A DNA stretch of 64,000 bases from Cladopsammia gracilis (GCA_022457155.1 JAJGOT010000273.1:630001-694000); one strand, 5' to 3'. Counted from the first letter of the stretch, positions 23,186 to 35,353 are shown. A program made the numbers and translations. Notes: generated from the sequence alone by a model not told the origin.

Positions 23186-24151
23186 TTCAGACAACTCCGC
23201 CCACCAAGTGTGAGGACCCATTAAAAATAAACTAATCTTGTCAACTTAATAAAAGACAACTCCGCCTCTATTTGTCTCTCTGCTTTTAAACACGCGCGAA
23301 ACCAGCACGTGAGCTAAAATAGAACAGTGCTTTGTACTATACCGATTGTAGATTTATTATTTACAAAGCGGACTCTGTTTAACAAGATCGTGACTGAAAG
23401 TCTAAAGCTTTCCGAAAACTCTGCACCCAATCTATCTGCTCGTGTCTGCAAGAAATATGCACTGAAAATCAGAAATATGGCGGATTTTAAACCTTCAAAA
23501 TATCGCCTGCAACGGACAAGAGGTCAAGTCTGTCTGTTTTGGTTTCCCGTGGTGTCTGCTTGTGGAATTTGACTTGTTTTAGCGTCCTTATTTGCCTGGC
23601 GATTGGTTTGTTGCTTTTGCCATTATTGGCATGTTGGTTTTTGTGTTGGAAAGGTTTAAACTCATTCTCTAGCTTTTCTCTCTGAAACGACAGGATCTGA
23701 AATGCTTTTTTTTGGCCACGGAATGTATTTAAGTTCCTGCTATTTTGTCACGCTGGGCCCAGCTATTTTAGTTTTCAGGATGTCAATTTTGCAAATCCAT
23801 TTAGCAAGCTTAGCAGAGAGAGTTGAAGCTTAAAAAGAAAGCAATTTAACTTGTAGAAACTTGAAGTTTGCCTTAATCAAGGCTGTGATTTTAGCATCCA
23901 TTCGCTTCCCGTTATACCCGCGTGGAGCTAAACTAAAACTAAACAGCCGAGGCAACCAGACAAATTGTCTGAAACAGTTTCATTCCCGGCCACCATTACA
24001 TGTCATCGTCTCAACTCTGATGTGAAACTGGAGATATCGATTCACACTTGATGTGTCAAGATTGTTAATACTCGTCAAACTTCCCTGACAGCTTTCTATT
24101 GTCTATGAACCAATCGGAGTTTTCCGTCCCTGGTGCGGCGGGGAATTCGAA

Positions 24152-24309
24152 CGCGAAAGTTACAGAAAAGACTGCAGTCCCTTTTCCTCCCGCCTCTCCC
24201 TAGTTTTCTCTCGGCTCGTTCGCTCGCTCCTGTCTCGCCGAGCTTCTTTTCGTGATTAGCTCGCCCGCTCGATTGACTGAAAAGGGACAGCTAGCAGTCT
24301 ACTGCTGGT
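24152..24309 (-). repeat. Long inverted repeat, right arm
   Basis: Inverted partner of 23022-23185. It ends about 140 bp upstream of the DDE transposase pseudogene, so it could alternatively mark an end of that element. No copy was seen after the pseudogene. Confidence 0.75.
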
Positions 24310-24446
24310 TGAAAATGCGAGTGATGGCTTCATGCAGGCCACGCGACTTGAAGAACTGTTTCAACTCCACCCCATTCCCTTAGCCACCCACTCTCGTTAT
24401 TACTTGCATTATTTCCCACAATTCCTTTTGACAATAGTGGAGGAAC

Positions 24447-26567
24447 ATGGCTTCTTCTGGTTGTATAATTTTGCTTTTTGCTATTTTTAGTTCGACTGGG
24501 TCTGCGATAGTTCTAGACAGTGACGTCCAAGAGTATGTTGATAAGTTGTTGGATGATTTTAATGGAGACCCACGAGCCAATCATTTTGATAACATAATCG
24601 AACCCCCACTCTGTACAGATCTAGTAGGGAAACACTTGACGGTAATTTCCAATAAGGATGATATTTTCCTTTTGCCAAAAGGGTTTGTTTGGTGTCCAGT
24701 TGCTCACTTCGGGAGCGTGTTACGTTGCCCGGACGAACATTGTTGGAAGGAAATCGTGTTATCGAAATCCAAGAATGATATACGCAGTTGGAGGCAACAT
24801 ACTTCTTAAACAACGTGTATATGTTGGTAAACAGGCTGGACTGCGCCACGTTTACCTTTCTGGTAGCAAAACTTTAATGGGAAGTACATCAAAGTTCTTA
24901 TCGTCTGCTTTTCCTTTTCAGTTGTTTCACCGCGCCGGTTGCACTAAACATTTGTTGGAGTTAAATGAATGCTTATTATTGGAAGGTGTGAACTTCATGA
25001 GGATCGGCGAAGTCATCACTACAATAAATTACAAGTCGTATTGCCATCGAGCTGATATGTCTGTCCTTACTTCCTGCTGCAGGACCAAATGATACCACTG
25101 CTACTGGATATTCCTTGGAGAATTTTTACAGTAATATTATTTTCTCTTTTCCATCAGCAAATTTGTAAATTTATATGCACCTTGAACATTTTTATGAACA
25201 CAAAATGGCGAAGCTCAGTGCTTGTACCATTTCTTGCGATCATACATTTAAGGTCAGCAAAAGCATTGGGGCTTTTCGGAATGTTGATGGCCGATTTGTT
25301 AACCAGTTTGACAATCTGTTCATTTTACTGAATGAAAAAAAGAAGTTGTAGAGTGGCGTTTAACAAAATCATCTGCCTTTGATGAAATAAGGAATTTACT
25401 AGTGACTTTTCAGTCCTGTCCAGGTGTGCAGCTGAAAAGCATATTTCTTGATTGCTGCAAAATGCGACAATTGTATCAAGGAATTTTTGGTCAAGTTCCT
25501 GAAAAGTTGGATGTTTTCCATGCAGTGCAAAGAATAACAAGCACTATACCAAAAGGTACTGAATTATCCAAGCAAATTTGCAAGGAGTTTGGACTAGTGT
25601 TTAGACAAGACAGAGATTTTAATGAAAAGCGTTTAATGCCAACACCAGAGCCCTCCATCATAAAAAGAAACTTACAGATTTTCTCTAAACGATGGGAGAA
25701 TTTGTTAAACAAACCAGAATTCGGCAAAACACACCATGAAATTGCTAAACTGCATTGCCATGTTAGTCAAGGTTGTTTGCCGGGCATTCAAGAAGGTGAA
25801 GGAACTGAGGCATTACACTGTCTTCTTAACAGATCTCTTATGTGGTGTCAATGTTTTTGGTCCAGAGCTTGCTCTTGCCATCTTGACGATGTTGTTCTAC
25901 GGATATAACTGCAAGAGAAGATGTGACAAGCACCATGGAAATGCAAAGGTTGTCCCAATTCTAACAATAGAGGGACTTGCAGCATTGCATGGCCATCAAA
26001 ATACTGGCATTAACTGTCTTATTGCAACCCATCTGAAAGTCAAAGACAGCCCTATCTCTTTAGATGAAGTTTGGACAGCAGCTGTAAATTTTAAAAGAAA
26101 CCCAGACAGTGCCACCTTAACAGCGGAAGAAGACAGTCTCCTTATTGCCGAATACGTTCAGCATCTTTTTAATGCCAGTGTTGCACAGAAAGTTGTTGAG
26201 GATGCAACAAGGCTGCACAACATTCTAAATGTTTTGAACAACACCGTAAACACCAGATCTGTTAATGCCTTTGAGTTTCTTTTCAAAGGATTGTCCGAGT
26301 TCAACAAGCTTTAATCTTCTGGGGAACTTGTTCATGAAGCTTCTGACCACTTCCAAAACCTTCAAAGAAACCTGTCGTCAATGGGCCTAGAGGTTGATGC
26401 TGTTTGTGGTGATGGTGATTGTGCATTTTCTAGTATAATTAAACAGTTGTACAAGATGGCTGAATTTAATGATGATGATACTTTTATTGAACATCTTCAA
26501 AGCATTGGCCTTTGTAAAAATGAGAAAAGTGACCCAAAATACATGTTTGTAAATCATTGCTGTTGAT
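24447..26567 (+). pseudogene. DDE transposase pseudogene with OTU-like protease segment
   Basis: Protein-like sequence runs through several frames from ATG 24447. The N-terminal third has a hydrophobic start, CPDEHCW (possible zinc site), and after a shift near 24740 a basic beta-rich region. A DDE core follows: CDHTFKVSKSIG (first Asp) near 25235; DCCKMRQLYQGIFG (second Asp) with LDVFHAVQR in the frame 25402-25908; GTEALHCLLNRS (candidate Glu) near 25805. A shift near 25840 leads to a helical part. After an in-frame TAA at 26312-26314 the same frame continues into GDGDCAFSSIIKQL, the Asp-Gly-Asp-Cys nucleophile motif of OTU cysteine proteases. The OTU part ends at 26567, before the catalytic His region. 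No known superfamily is assigned with confidence. Confidence 0.65.
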
Positions 26568-27217
26568 AATCTGTTTTATTATTGCTGTATTATTAATTAT
26601 TATTATGCAATACCATCTATGAAAATGGCAACGCAAATAAGATGATGATCTTGTTGACTTTGAAGAAGCACATTAATGTGAAAGATAACAATGAACGAAC
26701 TTTTGATACACGTGGGTTAAAAACATTTACATGATTTTCATATTGTTTTTTTTTTGGCGATATTTCAAATTCTGACATTTGAAGGCAGTTTCGTATGGCT
26801 AGCTTTTGTGAAACGCAATATAAAAGATAGTGTCAACTGAGTGATCGTTCTTTTATATGATTTTTTCTTAAACTTTTATAGAAGAGAAAATACTATCGCT
26901 TGTTGAAAAATAGCTAAAACCAGGATTACTGTTTGTTCTACCTTCAAGGAATTACTTGATTCTTTGCTCAATGTGATGTAAAAGCATTTTGTGAATGAGG
27001 AAAGGACTTGTGATGTTGCGCATTTAAATCACTGCATTTTATGACCGAATCATTGAACAAAAATTTCGTTAATTTCGAACTGCTAGCTTAACTGAAAGAA
27101 ACAGTACTTGACTCATATACAATAACTAGATTTTGACTGCATAAATACAACCATCGAGCTACAAAAGCTTTCATTAACATTTTAACCAATAAAAGGTTTC
27201 TGGGAGAAGCTAAATGT
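26568..27217. other. Intergenic AT-rich stretch
   Basis: No gene, repeat or RNA recognised. Could be the 3' part of the preceding element. Confidence 0.4.
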
Positions 27218-27440
27218 TGTGCCTGGGTGGGTCGTACATCCTGCATCGTGCATCGTGCGCCGTGGGCCGTGGGCCGTGGGTGGTGCGTCGTGGGTTTTTG
27301 CTAAAATAGATAAGAAAGAAAGCCAGGTTACTGAAGGTTACCGAACATAAATGAAGGTAAATGAAGGTAAATGAACGCAAATGAAAGTAAATGAAGGCGT
27401 ACCGGGATGTATGAATGCAAATGAGGGCCAATGATGCTCA
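27218..27440. repeat. Two adjacent minisatellite tracts
   Basis: 27235-27300 repeats variants of CATCGTGCGCCGTGGGCCGTG. 27335-27440 repeats AAATGAAGGTAAATGAA-type units. The complement of the second motif recurs loosely at 22700-22940. Confidence 0.7.
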
Positions 27441-27840
27441 ATATAGGCTAATGTTGGCCAATGCAATTGAGTTATATATTTTGAAAATGATATTATAACA
27501 CAGGTATTTTGACAATTTGAAGCAAAATTTTACAATTTATAAACACAACACTCGCGTTCGTGCGTTACGTGTTTGATACAGATTGTTCAATTTGATTTTT
27601 GGTCTTGGAGGCGCTCTGATAGCACTGTTAGACAACATTCGCTTTTCTACATCATCTAAAGTTAATGAATTTTTGTTCCACGTTATACACCTCTAATAAA
27701 TAAAATCTTAATTTCGAGGCTCACAAAGTCTGGTCAAGTTATATTACTGGAAAGTATGATAACCTTTTGCAGATGTTCCCGTAGATAAGTTCATAGGATC
27801 GAGTTCATGTTAAAATGTTTTGTTTTTGTAAGTAAGCATA

Positions 27841-27925
27841 GTGGCAACAAAATTTCTTTAAGTGGGAATGATATTTCGCTGAGTGGCAACGAAATTTCGC
27901 TTGGTGGCAACGAAATATCGCACAC
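27841..27925 (+). repeat. 21-bp minisatellite, about four units
   Basis: Successive variants of GTGGCAACGAAATTTCGCT, spaced 21 bp. Because the unit is a multiple of three it stays open and encodes a GNEISLS repeat. It is followed by CGAAATATCGCGCGATATTTC-like palindromic words to about 27990. No wider gene is recognised, so the open frame is probably fortuitous. Confidence 0.6.
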
Positions 27926-28556
27926 GACTCGGCGAAATCTCGCGACAACTAAAACAATAGATGTCCCGAAATATCGCGCGATATTTCATTTCAAACAAAA
28001 CCTCGTTAAAATTCGCCGAGATATTGCGATTTTCGTCGATTATCATATAAATTACTTTTGACCAATACTGTACATCACCATACGTTTCAAATAAAGCTGT
28101 TAAAATTAAAGGTAAGTGAAAAAATTGAAACATAACTTTAAAGTTCAGAGGTTTGAATTAAGTAAAACGTTTCACTCTGAAGTATTTCCGCTTCAACAAC
28201 AACTTTAAAAATTTACACAATGGTTTTATGGCACGAAAAGTAGTTCATGAGTATGACATAAGTCCCCTGTGTTTTAACGCCTTAACATTTTTGGTTTCGC
28301 TTTCTGTCTTTTTTTTTTTTGGAGGGGGGGTGTGAGAAATTTGCTGGCAAGTCTTGTTTTAAGGGATAATATTCCGTGTAGTTGGTTGGAAACTATTAAA
28401 AACAAAGCGAAGTTGGTGGGAATTCCTTAGGGATCCTAAAATCCCAGCAAGAATTGTGGTGGGAATGAAAATCCTGGTGGCCAAAATCCAGCTGGGATCC
28501 CGCTGAATTTTTAGCCGAATTTCAAAAACTCATTATAATTTTTAACTTTCTTCATG

Positions 28557-29530
28557 CAGGCCGAGTAGCACAAGTAGCATCAAGGAAGAATATCAAAACG
28601 ACATTCTCGCACCTGGTGGCAGTTCCAGCGAAAATGAAGTTTCTGGTAAGACTGCTAATGAACTGAAACATGTTTCCCAAAAAATTCAAGAGAGGGATAA
28701 CAAGTATGTGATGGATCCAACTAAGCACATGCTTGAACTGGAAGAATCTTCATCCGTCTTATGTGTTGTCAAGAGGTAAAGAGAAAAACGACAAGATTAA
28801 AAGTACTAGCTCAATATGGCAGTATGAACGTAATGTGCTTGAACATAATTATTCAAAATGGAAGACAACCTGAAAGCCGAGTTACTTTTGAGCTGGGTTT
28901 AAGTTTTATTTAACCTTAACAACTACTACTGAGAACTAGTAAAGTTGAGTAACGTTTTAGAAAATAACAATTGTAGGTAAAGAAAATGGCAGTGTGGGCC
29001 ACAAAATTCTACCGGTAAAATGAAAGTAAGTCAACTTCATTTAAAGAGGGTAACACATAACAGTTTTCACTGACAAACTAGTGGCATTGTAGTTCTTCTA
29101 GTCCTCAAGCCTTTTAGTTCAAACATATTTTTATAAATGCTATTCAAGATATATCTCAAAGCACTGTTTTTTCAAGAGGGGAGGGTTGTTTTGTGGATGC
29201 ATCTCTCAAATTTTCATGGGATGGTTTACATGCAAAAACTAACATATTTTGGCTGTTATCAGAAAGGCAAAATATTATGATAAAAATCTATTTGCTTTTC
29301 AGGAAGATAGCAGAGACCAAAATCGGCAAGGACGCTGGCAAGGAAGCCAGCAAAAAAGTCGGCAAAAGAGAAACTTGAGGCTCTTTTGGATAAGCTGCTT
29401 GCATTACTAGTAAATGCAAACAAAGCGGCAATGGCTCACACAAAAGTCCTTGGGAAAGAAAGTAGGGACTTGATGAAAGCAACGGGAGTGATTTCAGTGA
29501 TGAAGATGAATAAAAAGAATAAAAACTGAA
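28557..29530 (+). other. Possible exons of an unassigned gene
   Basis: Segment 28560-28645 lies between an AG acceptor (TTCATGCAG) and a GTAAGA donor and is open in a Ser/Glu-rich frame. Near 29302-29530, after a pyrimidine-rich stretch and AG, a Lys/Ala/Leu-rich frame of about 75 codons runs to a TGA at about 29527. Connection between the two is unproven and no domain is seen. The Lys-rich helical tail would fit the end of a DNA-binding or element-encoded protein. Confidence 0.25.
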
Positions 29531-29814
29531 TAAAATTGGGAAATAATAACTGTTTACGAGCAAGAAAAGGAAGAAACCAAGACGAAGTGTTCTTGGCGAC
29601 TTGAAAAATACCTAAACTGGAACAAATCTTCAAACAGTCGAGCACCTATTACTTCGTAAAAATGTAATAGCCTGTTGTTTCCGTTTTTAGTTTTTTAATT
29701 TAACAGTTTTACAGTTAAGTGTATAGCTAAGTCTTGGCTGTCTTTGATTGTCCTGTTGTTGATAGCATGAAATACAACGGCTTTAATAAAATATCCAGTT
29801 AAAACAGCATGGAA

Positions 29815-29945
29815 CCTTACAATACATTACATTGGTGAAACTGGGCATGCTCTTAGGGAACGCTTTGGCGAACACCTCCGCAGCATTGAAAAAAATCTGC
29901 CTGGTTTCCCCGTTGCACAACACTTTAATGCAAACAAAAACAATC
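29815..29945 (+). pseudogene. GIY-YIG endonuclease fragment
   Basis: From 29829 the frame reads YIGETGHALRERFGEHLRSI. This matches the YIG half of the GIY-YIG nuclease core together with the conserved Arg and a following His/Glu-containing helix. It continues to FPVAQHFN. The upstream GIY strand is barely present. In animal genomes this type of GIY-YIG is usual at the C-terminus of Penelope-like retroelements. Only about 40 codons are preserved. Confidence 0.6.
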
Positions 29946-30479
29946 AAATGGAACATAAAATGCATAACCAGACACCACTGATCATCTGAAGCAGTTTAAA
30001 ACTCACTTCGTCCATAAACAGTGCACAAAGCACCGAACAGATTTATTGAGTCAATGTGATGCCTTGGACACAGGACACTTCATTTCTTGTTAAGTAAAGA
30101 CGTCTAAGATTTGCCAGAAAAGGAACTTGAACTGCATACGTAGTTACTGATTGACTGTTTTCAGGATTGTTTGTTCCCCACAGTTGTAAGCTTTCACTTG
30201 TGGATTTCAGGATTAATTTTCTGAACCCATTTTTATGCCACCATGTGTATTTGCTCCACGACCATTCTATGACCTAGTAGTTGAGTTGTTGTTTTAGTAA
30301 ATCTTCGTCTTTACCTAGTTTACAGTACAATACGATGGAATACACCACAGCAAGTCACTGTGCACCATTCCTGTAATTATGCCCAGCAAGTGCACTATCC
30401 AATCAATCCTCAACAACTGGTATATTCAGCATATGTTGTGAATCTTTACCACATCAATTTAATTATTTTACTGACGAAT

Positions 30480-31340
30480 CAGTTGCAACTGGAAAAGGAG
30501 CAAACACCATGATCAGTTATGTGTACAATTTCCTTGAGAATCATGGAGTCATTGAAACAGATGTCCACTTAAGTGAGTGCATAAGGTATTGTTTTCTGGT
30601 GACAGGAAATTTAGCCCCAACTGGTGCTTTGGACTCATGAAACAAATGTTACGAAGAACTTTCGTATCGTCTTTGTTTGACATTCTTGAGGCTTACAAAA
30701 GCAAGGGAAAGACGCTGTGATTCCCTGGAATGTCATTGCTCTTGATGAAGTTGCAAAGGCAAACAATACAATGAGAGACATCATCCTGGCAAGCATGTTG
30801 CCAGTGTTGCTTGTCTACTGGAAACATCTACAGTTAAAGTTAATTGCAGACTGCAAGGAGAGGCAGTGAACCTTTCCATGATCTGCCCCTGCGACCCTGG
30901 TGCAGGAAAATTGCCGGCTTTCCAGCATGGTTGCTCTCAGCCAATCCAACTACACCAAGAAACCAAAGAGCAAGCCCTTTTTGTGGACGAATTACGGAAG
31001 CAGGTCTATTTCATCAACTGAAAACAGCACCTGGACATAAAGCCATAATTGGAAAAGAAGTTTCCGAGTTATTCAATCAGTTGCTGGGAGCATCCAGCAA
31101 AAAGAGCAAAATTGATGTTGAATGCCTCATCCATCTATACAATGGCAGTATATGCGTTTATACAAGAGGGGATAAAAATGCTTGGCAGGTTATTGATAAC
31201 CCTGGAGTCTCTCTAAGTGGTTACAGCCAGCCCAACAGATTCTTTCCCATTTACGTTAGACTAAAAGAACGACGGGATGGTGTTGTGGACTGGCTGCTTA
31301 TGTACCAACTGATACCACAATCATTGCTTATCTACTAGAC
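30480..31340 (+). pseudogene. DUF3987-like ATPase fragment
   Basis: The frame 31045-31338 encodes KEVSELFNQLLGASSKKSKI, then a region with LYNGS, GVSLSGYSQPNRFFP and RRDGVVDWLLMYQ. The sequence of an acidic/hydrophobic strand, LYNGS, S-x-x-GYSQP and DG-x-x-D/R-x-LLM resembles the C-terminal half of the DUF3987 P-loop family found in primase-helicase-like proteins of elements. The Walker A part should lie upstream, but 30480-31000 shows only broken frames. Assignment from pattern only. Confidence 0.4.
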
Positions 31341-33600
31341 AAATGCAACAAGCTTGAATAATTCTCCTATCAAGGATTTAAGGTATACTTTCATGTCCAT
31401 AATATATGACCCTCCACGCAAAAACCGGGATTTTTACCGTAAGCGTGAAAAAAATTCACAGTCACGGTGGGTGAAATCAAATTTTCACGCCATGTTCACT
31501 CTGATCCTAACTCATTTCACTCTTGGCATGAAATAGATCGTAAAGGGAGTGAAATGTAATGCACACCGGCACATGAAACCTCTTCTGTTTCTTAATGTTT
31601 ACAGGCATTGCTTTATTTTGTGAATGATTGTCGTGTACATATTAATTTATTGTCGCCTCGAAAAGTCAAAGAATTTCAGCGTGAGTCAAGGTATCAGCCA
31701 CCCTTCAGGACCGTCAGTGTGCAGATCACTTTAGCACGAGTTGTTTTAATAGAAACCCCTATAAATCGTATATTTTCTGAAAGCTTAATACTTCCAGATT
31801 ATGGCTTATTCCTCTAAAAAGGGCACAAGTTTAATAAATTCCGAAAATGATAGGATATTTGCAAAAGTATGTGTTCTTAAAGTAAGGTTCATGCCCGCCA
31901 AAAAAAAGGAAGAAAACGATCAACACGTCATTCGCTTCTTGACACGTACAACTAAAAAACAGTGTCTCAGTTTTTTGATAAGTGCATTAGTTTTTCTGTT
32001 ATGAGCAGACGAAGTTCGGGTGGACAAATAATAAGCAATCTCTGTGGGGAAAATGCTGTAACATCAAAATGAAAAGGGCAATTACAATTCGCAAACATGG
32101 TTTTGCAGGAAAACTATCTGACAATAATTTTGCCAAATTTCAGTGAAATTGGTCCAGTGGCTGCCAACTTGTAGTTTAAAACGTTCGCTCAACTCGCCGA
32201 AATTTTCATCGCGAGAAAAAGAGGAAAATATATTTTTTGTGGCCTCTTACCGGTAATGAGATTATGACGCCCGAATGACAAGCAAGCTTTCACTAACAAC
32301 AGGAATCTAATAGGTAACATGTAAGAGGAACAAAATAGTGCGCCACGGCAGGAAATACTTTTGTCTGCTACAAAAACACCGCTCTCAGACGCAATTCACC
32401 AAGGATAATAAAAGTTAATCAAGTATGACAGGACTTGTCAGCGGTCAATTGAACTAATTAACATGGAAAAATCTTTTGCACTCAATAAATTTACGCAGAA
32501 AAAACCTTTTTTTTTAAAAGAAAGCTGTTGAAGAGATTTATACAAACATCTAAAAATCTCCATTTTTGAAAGATGGCAGTTCTTTCCCTGGGTGATACCT
32601 GAACCTTACAATCAGGTTGCCTTTCTTTTTTTCAAGTGGAAGCCAACTTTCACTAAAAACAGGCTGCCTGATCGCAGGTCAAGCATGAGTGGAAACTCAA
32701 TGAAGTCGTTTCGCCTTCAAGTCGATTCACCTACACTAAGGTCGATTCGCCTACATGACCTAAGTTGTTTCGCCTACATATAATACTTGAGATAAATAAG
32801 ACAGAAGCTTACCTGTAATGATAACAAAACTCAAACATCATAGTGACATGATCTCAGCGCATTGGCTAGGTTCTACTTTATTATGCGGTTTTGTCAAACA
32901 AGCGTACTTGTGTGATTGATACACTGGAGACCTGTGTTTGAACGTGGCTTGTGGCCAGGTCTTTGAGATGGATCATTACACGTCCACGCGCGGTTTGCCG
33001 AATTCTCGCTTATAGCTATTATTTTGCTTTATTTCCTTCAACAACTTTACATTTATTATAAACTACAGATCGAGTTCACTATTTATAAATCTAAACTAGT
33101 GAACCAGGTCTCAACCGTAAATCAGTAGTTCATGACCTGAATAGTATAAACACTGACTGGATTCGTTTGTGAGTAAAGCTTTACATGGTCACGAACTTTT
33201 CTTTGGTCACAAGTAATGCAAATTCAATCAAAACAAAAATAAACATTTATTATTAGCGGTGGATAAGCGGCATTCGCGTTATATATCAAACGCATTTAAT
33301 AGTTATGATCATTACTGCTATTTTAAATCTATTGTACTCACAGTTATTGTCTCCAAGCTTAAGTTCCCTCTTGTTTCTTCTTCGCTCGCTGCAACTTTTT
33401 CACTCGCCCCCACTATCTGAGAGCCTGTAACAGGCTAAGAAATTATGTTCGTGTTGTTCAACCCATGCTGTAATGACTTTAATTTGACTGACTAAAACTT
33501 ATCTGTAAGAGAAAAAAATTCTTTAAATGGCGGTAAAACAGACTCCAGCATCCATTGTGCATACTTAACCAATTCAAGAGTAATAAAAAACTGACTGTGG
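31341..33600. other. Largely unassigned stretch
   Basis: Contains a short degenerate repeat at 32700-32780 in which GTCGATTCGCCTACA-like units recur three to four times. A GAGAGCCTGTAACAGGCT palindrome lies at about 33418-33436. Open frames are short and lack motifs. No gene recognised. Confidence 0.4.
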
Positions 33601-33620
33601 TATTTCGATCCTGCCATGTG

Positions 33621-33627
33621 TATAAAA
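33621..33627 (+). promoter_or_regulatory. TATA box (TATAAAA) upstream of a first exon
   Basis: TATAAAA lies 120 bp before the ATG at 33741. A pyrimidine-flanked initiator-like TCATTCGACACTCAACT lies about 35 bp downstream of the box. The arrangement is a textbook Pol II core promoter. Confidence 0.55.
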
Positions 33628-33740
33628 GGAACAGAAACGTGATTAACTCTCACTCGATCATTCGACACTCAACTTTCCACAACTCGCTTCGTGCAACAAA
33701 CGCTTTTATATTATCACTCAATTAATTTCGTATATCTTCA

Positions 33741-33847
33741 ATGGATTCCTCTTCAATTGTGGATCACGCATCATCCAACAATTGCATAACTTGTACCCGT
33801 CCAGTCCGATGGCTGTGGAAACTGGAATCACCATACTTGTTCTACCG
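33741..33847 (+). CDS. Probable first coding exon, unknown gene
   Basis: The ATG at 33741 follows a TATA promoter. The frame runs 35 full codons plus two bases to a consensus donor (CCG|GTAAGT). The peptide starts MDSSSIVDHASSN, contains a CxxC pair (NCITCTRP) and ends with aromatic residues. Family not recognised. The second exon would lie within or beyond the Polinton that begins about 400-800 bp downstream, so the provirus may sit in intron 1 of this gene or may have separated it from its downstream exons. The Cys pair is too short to call a zinc finger. Confidence 0.4.
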
Positions 33848-34264
33848 GTAAGTTTTAAACTCCGCTCTTACTAACACAGTAGTTAGCTCAATTCGCCAAA
33901 TGCGAGGAGGTCTTTGAAAATGCCCTTAGTGGTCCCGGTGTAGTAACTAGGTGACCGTATAAATGGTTAAGTGTTTCACTATACTCCCGGTGTACAGGGG
34001 GTTTTAGGGAACAAGAGGACGTAGCCGGCTAGTTATGAGTTAGGTGTTTTATTTACAGTATTATACTGACGATGGATAAACTCGGGACTTTGATAACTGA
34101 GTGGGGTAAATTGTGGTGCTGCGTCAGTGGGAGGTGAAGTACAAGTCGACTCGTATAAGGAGCTACGCCCATGCTGTACTTTATTTTAATTTTGAGTTGC
34201 AGTTTGCATTCAAGTAAGTTTTCGCAGCTCACTTTTTTGTCACAGGTATAAGTAGTATAGGGCC
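33848..34264. other. Sequence between first exon and Polinton
   Basis: No open frame or motif recognised. If the preceding exon is real, this is intron sequence. Confidence 0.3.
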
Positions 34265-34624
34265 ATTAGATTTAACCCCCGCGATGGATTAGGTGCCTAC
34301 GGATTAGGTGGATTAGGTGCCTAGTCAATGACGTCACAATATGTCTTCCTGCATACTAATAAACGGAATGCCTTTTCATGACGTCAACTACCTATTCCTT
34401 TTGTGTTAATAAATGACCAGGGATAGTGCCTAGGTAAATCATTGATATGTACATAATTTCCTTCCACACCCATTTCAAAACAACAGCCTTGCCCAAACTT
34501 GCCCGCTCTATATCAACCCTGATTGGATCTAAAGATTTGTATTGTCTGTTTGAACAAAACGCGTGAATTTTAAGAGAGCGTTACCATTTCTGAGTCAACT
34601 TGAGCAGAGCGTATTTTTTTCAAG

Positions 34625-35209
34625 ATGGTTCCAAACATTCACATCGAATGGAGACCTAAACCTTTTCTGACAGTGGATGAAGTTGACAAAGTTCAAAGGC
34701 AAAAGATAGCTAGTCTTGTCGGCCATGTGTTCCAGCTTATGTACGCTGCGATGCTTGACATTCTCATCCAAGAAGAGAAAGTGAATCGATGCGACGGTTG
34801 TGCTATTCAACATCCCAGTCAAAGGCAACACTCGTGTCTCATGATGGATAGCGAAGATGCTTGGATGTACTATCGAGAGGATGTGGTGGAAAAAGTCTAT
34901 CTGAACATCGTTCTGAAAACCGCCAGAAGTGTGTGCAGTGCGCTTGGCTTCAACTTAGCCAAGTCGTGGGAAGCGTACATGACCGAGCTGCCAAAATATC
35001 CTTGGACCAGCATGTACCTTGCCTCCTTGGAACTGGAAGATTCCGGAGAAGATCTTAAAAGCCGTATTCTGTGTGCCATATATTACGGACCCAGTGGATT
35101 AAAATGGAAAGATTTCAGTAACATTAATGACGATGAAGTACAATGCCCTGAGACTGTTGTTAGAAAAGAAGAACCAATGGACCTTGACTTTGTAATTAAT
35201 GAAATTTAA
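34625..35209 (+). CDS. Polinton 194-residue protein with Cys/His cluster
   Basis: This intact frame from ATG to TAA is the first gene of the provirus on the left. Around residue 57 it has RCDGCAIQHPSQRQHSC, a C-x2-C-x3-H-x5-H-x-C cluster that probably binds zinc. The rest is predicted helical, with several Trp residues and an acidic C-terminal tail (KEEPMDLDFVINEI). No transmembrane segment or signal peptide. The function is not established. Position next to the BCL-2-like gene and a nuclear-type acidic tail would fit an early regulatory or host-interaction protein, but that is inference. Unlike the polymerase it has no break, so it is either younger-looking by chance or still under constraint. 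Confidence 0.6.
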   Translation: MVPNIHIEWRPKPFLTVDEVDKVQRQKIASLVGHVFQLMYAAMLDILIQEEKVNRCDGCAIQHPSQRQHSCLMMDSEDAWMYYREDVVEKVYLNIVLKTARSVCSALGFNLAKSWEAYMTELPKYPWTSMYLASLELEDSGEDLKSRILCAIYYGPSGLKWKDFSNINDDEVQCPETVVRKEEPMDLDFVINEI

Positions 35210-35220
35210 AACAACCTTTG

Positions 35221-35228
35221 TTTATAAA
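35221..35228 (+). promoter_or_regulatory. TATA-like element before the BCL-2-like gene
   Basis: TTTATAAAGT just after the end of the 194-residue gene is a likely core promoter for the next gene. It lay about 160 bp from that gene's ORF before a 1.5-kb LINE landed between them. Confidence 0.35.
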
Positions 35229-35353
35229 GTACTAAAACATGTTCACGATTAGAATTGAGTCAGTGTGTGTTCGTCTCTTTCTCAGTTAACATGGGTATAA
35301 CACCTTCTTCGTTTCAATTTCGTTTTGACCTATACCGCCTTGTAGCACAAAGT

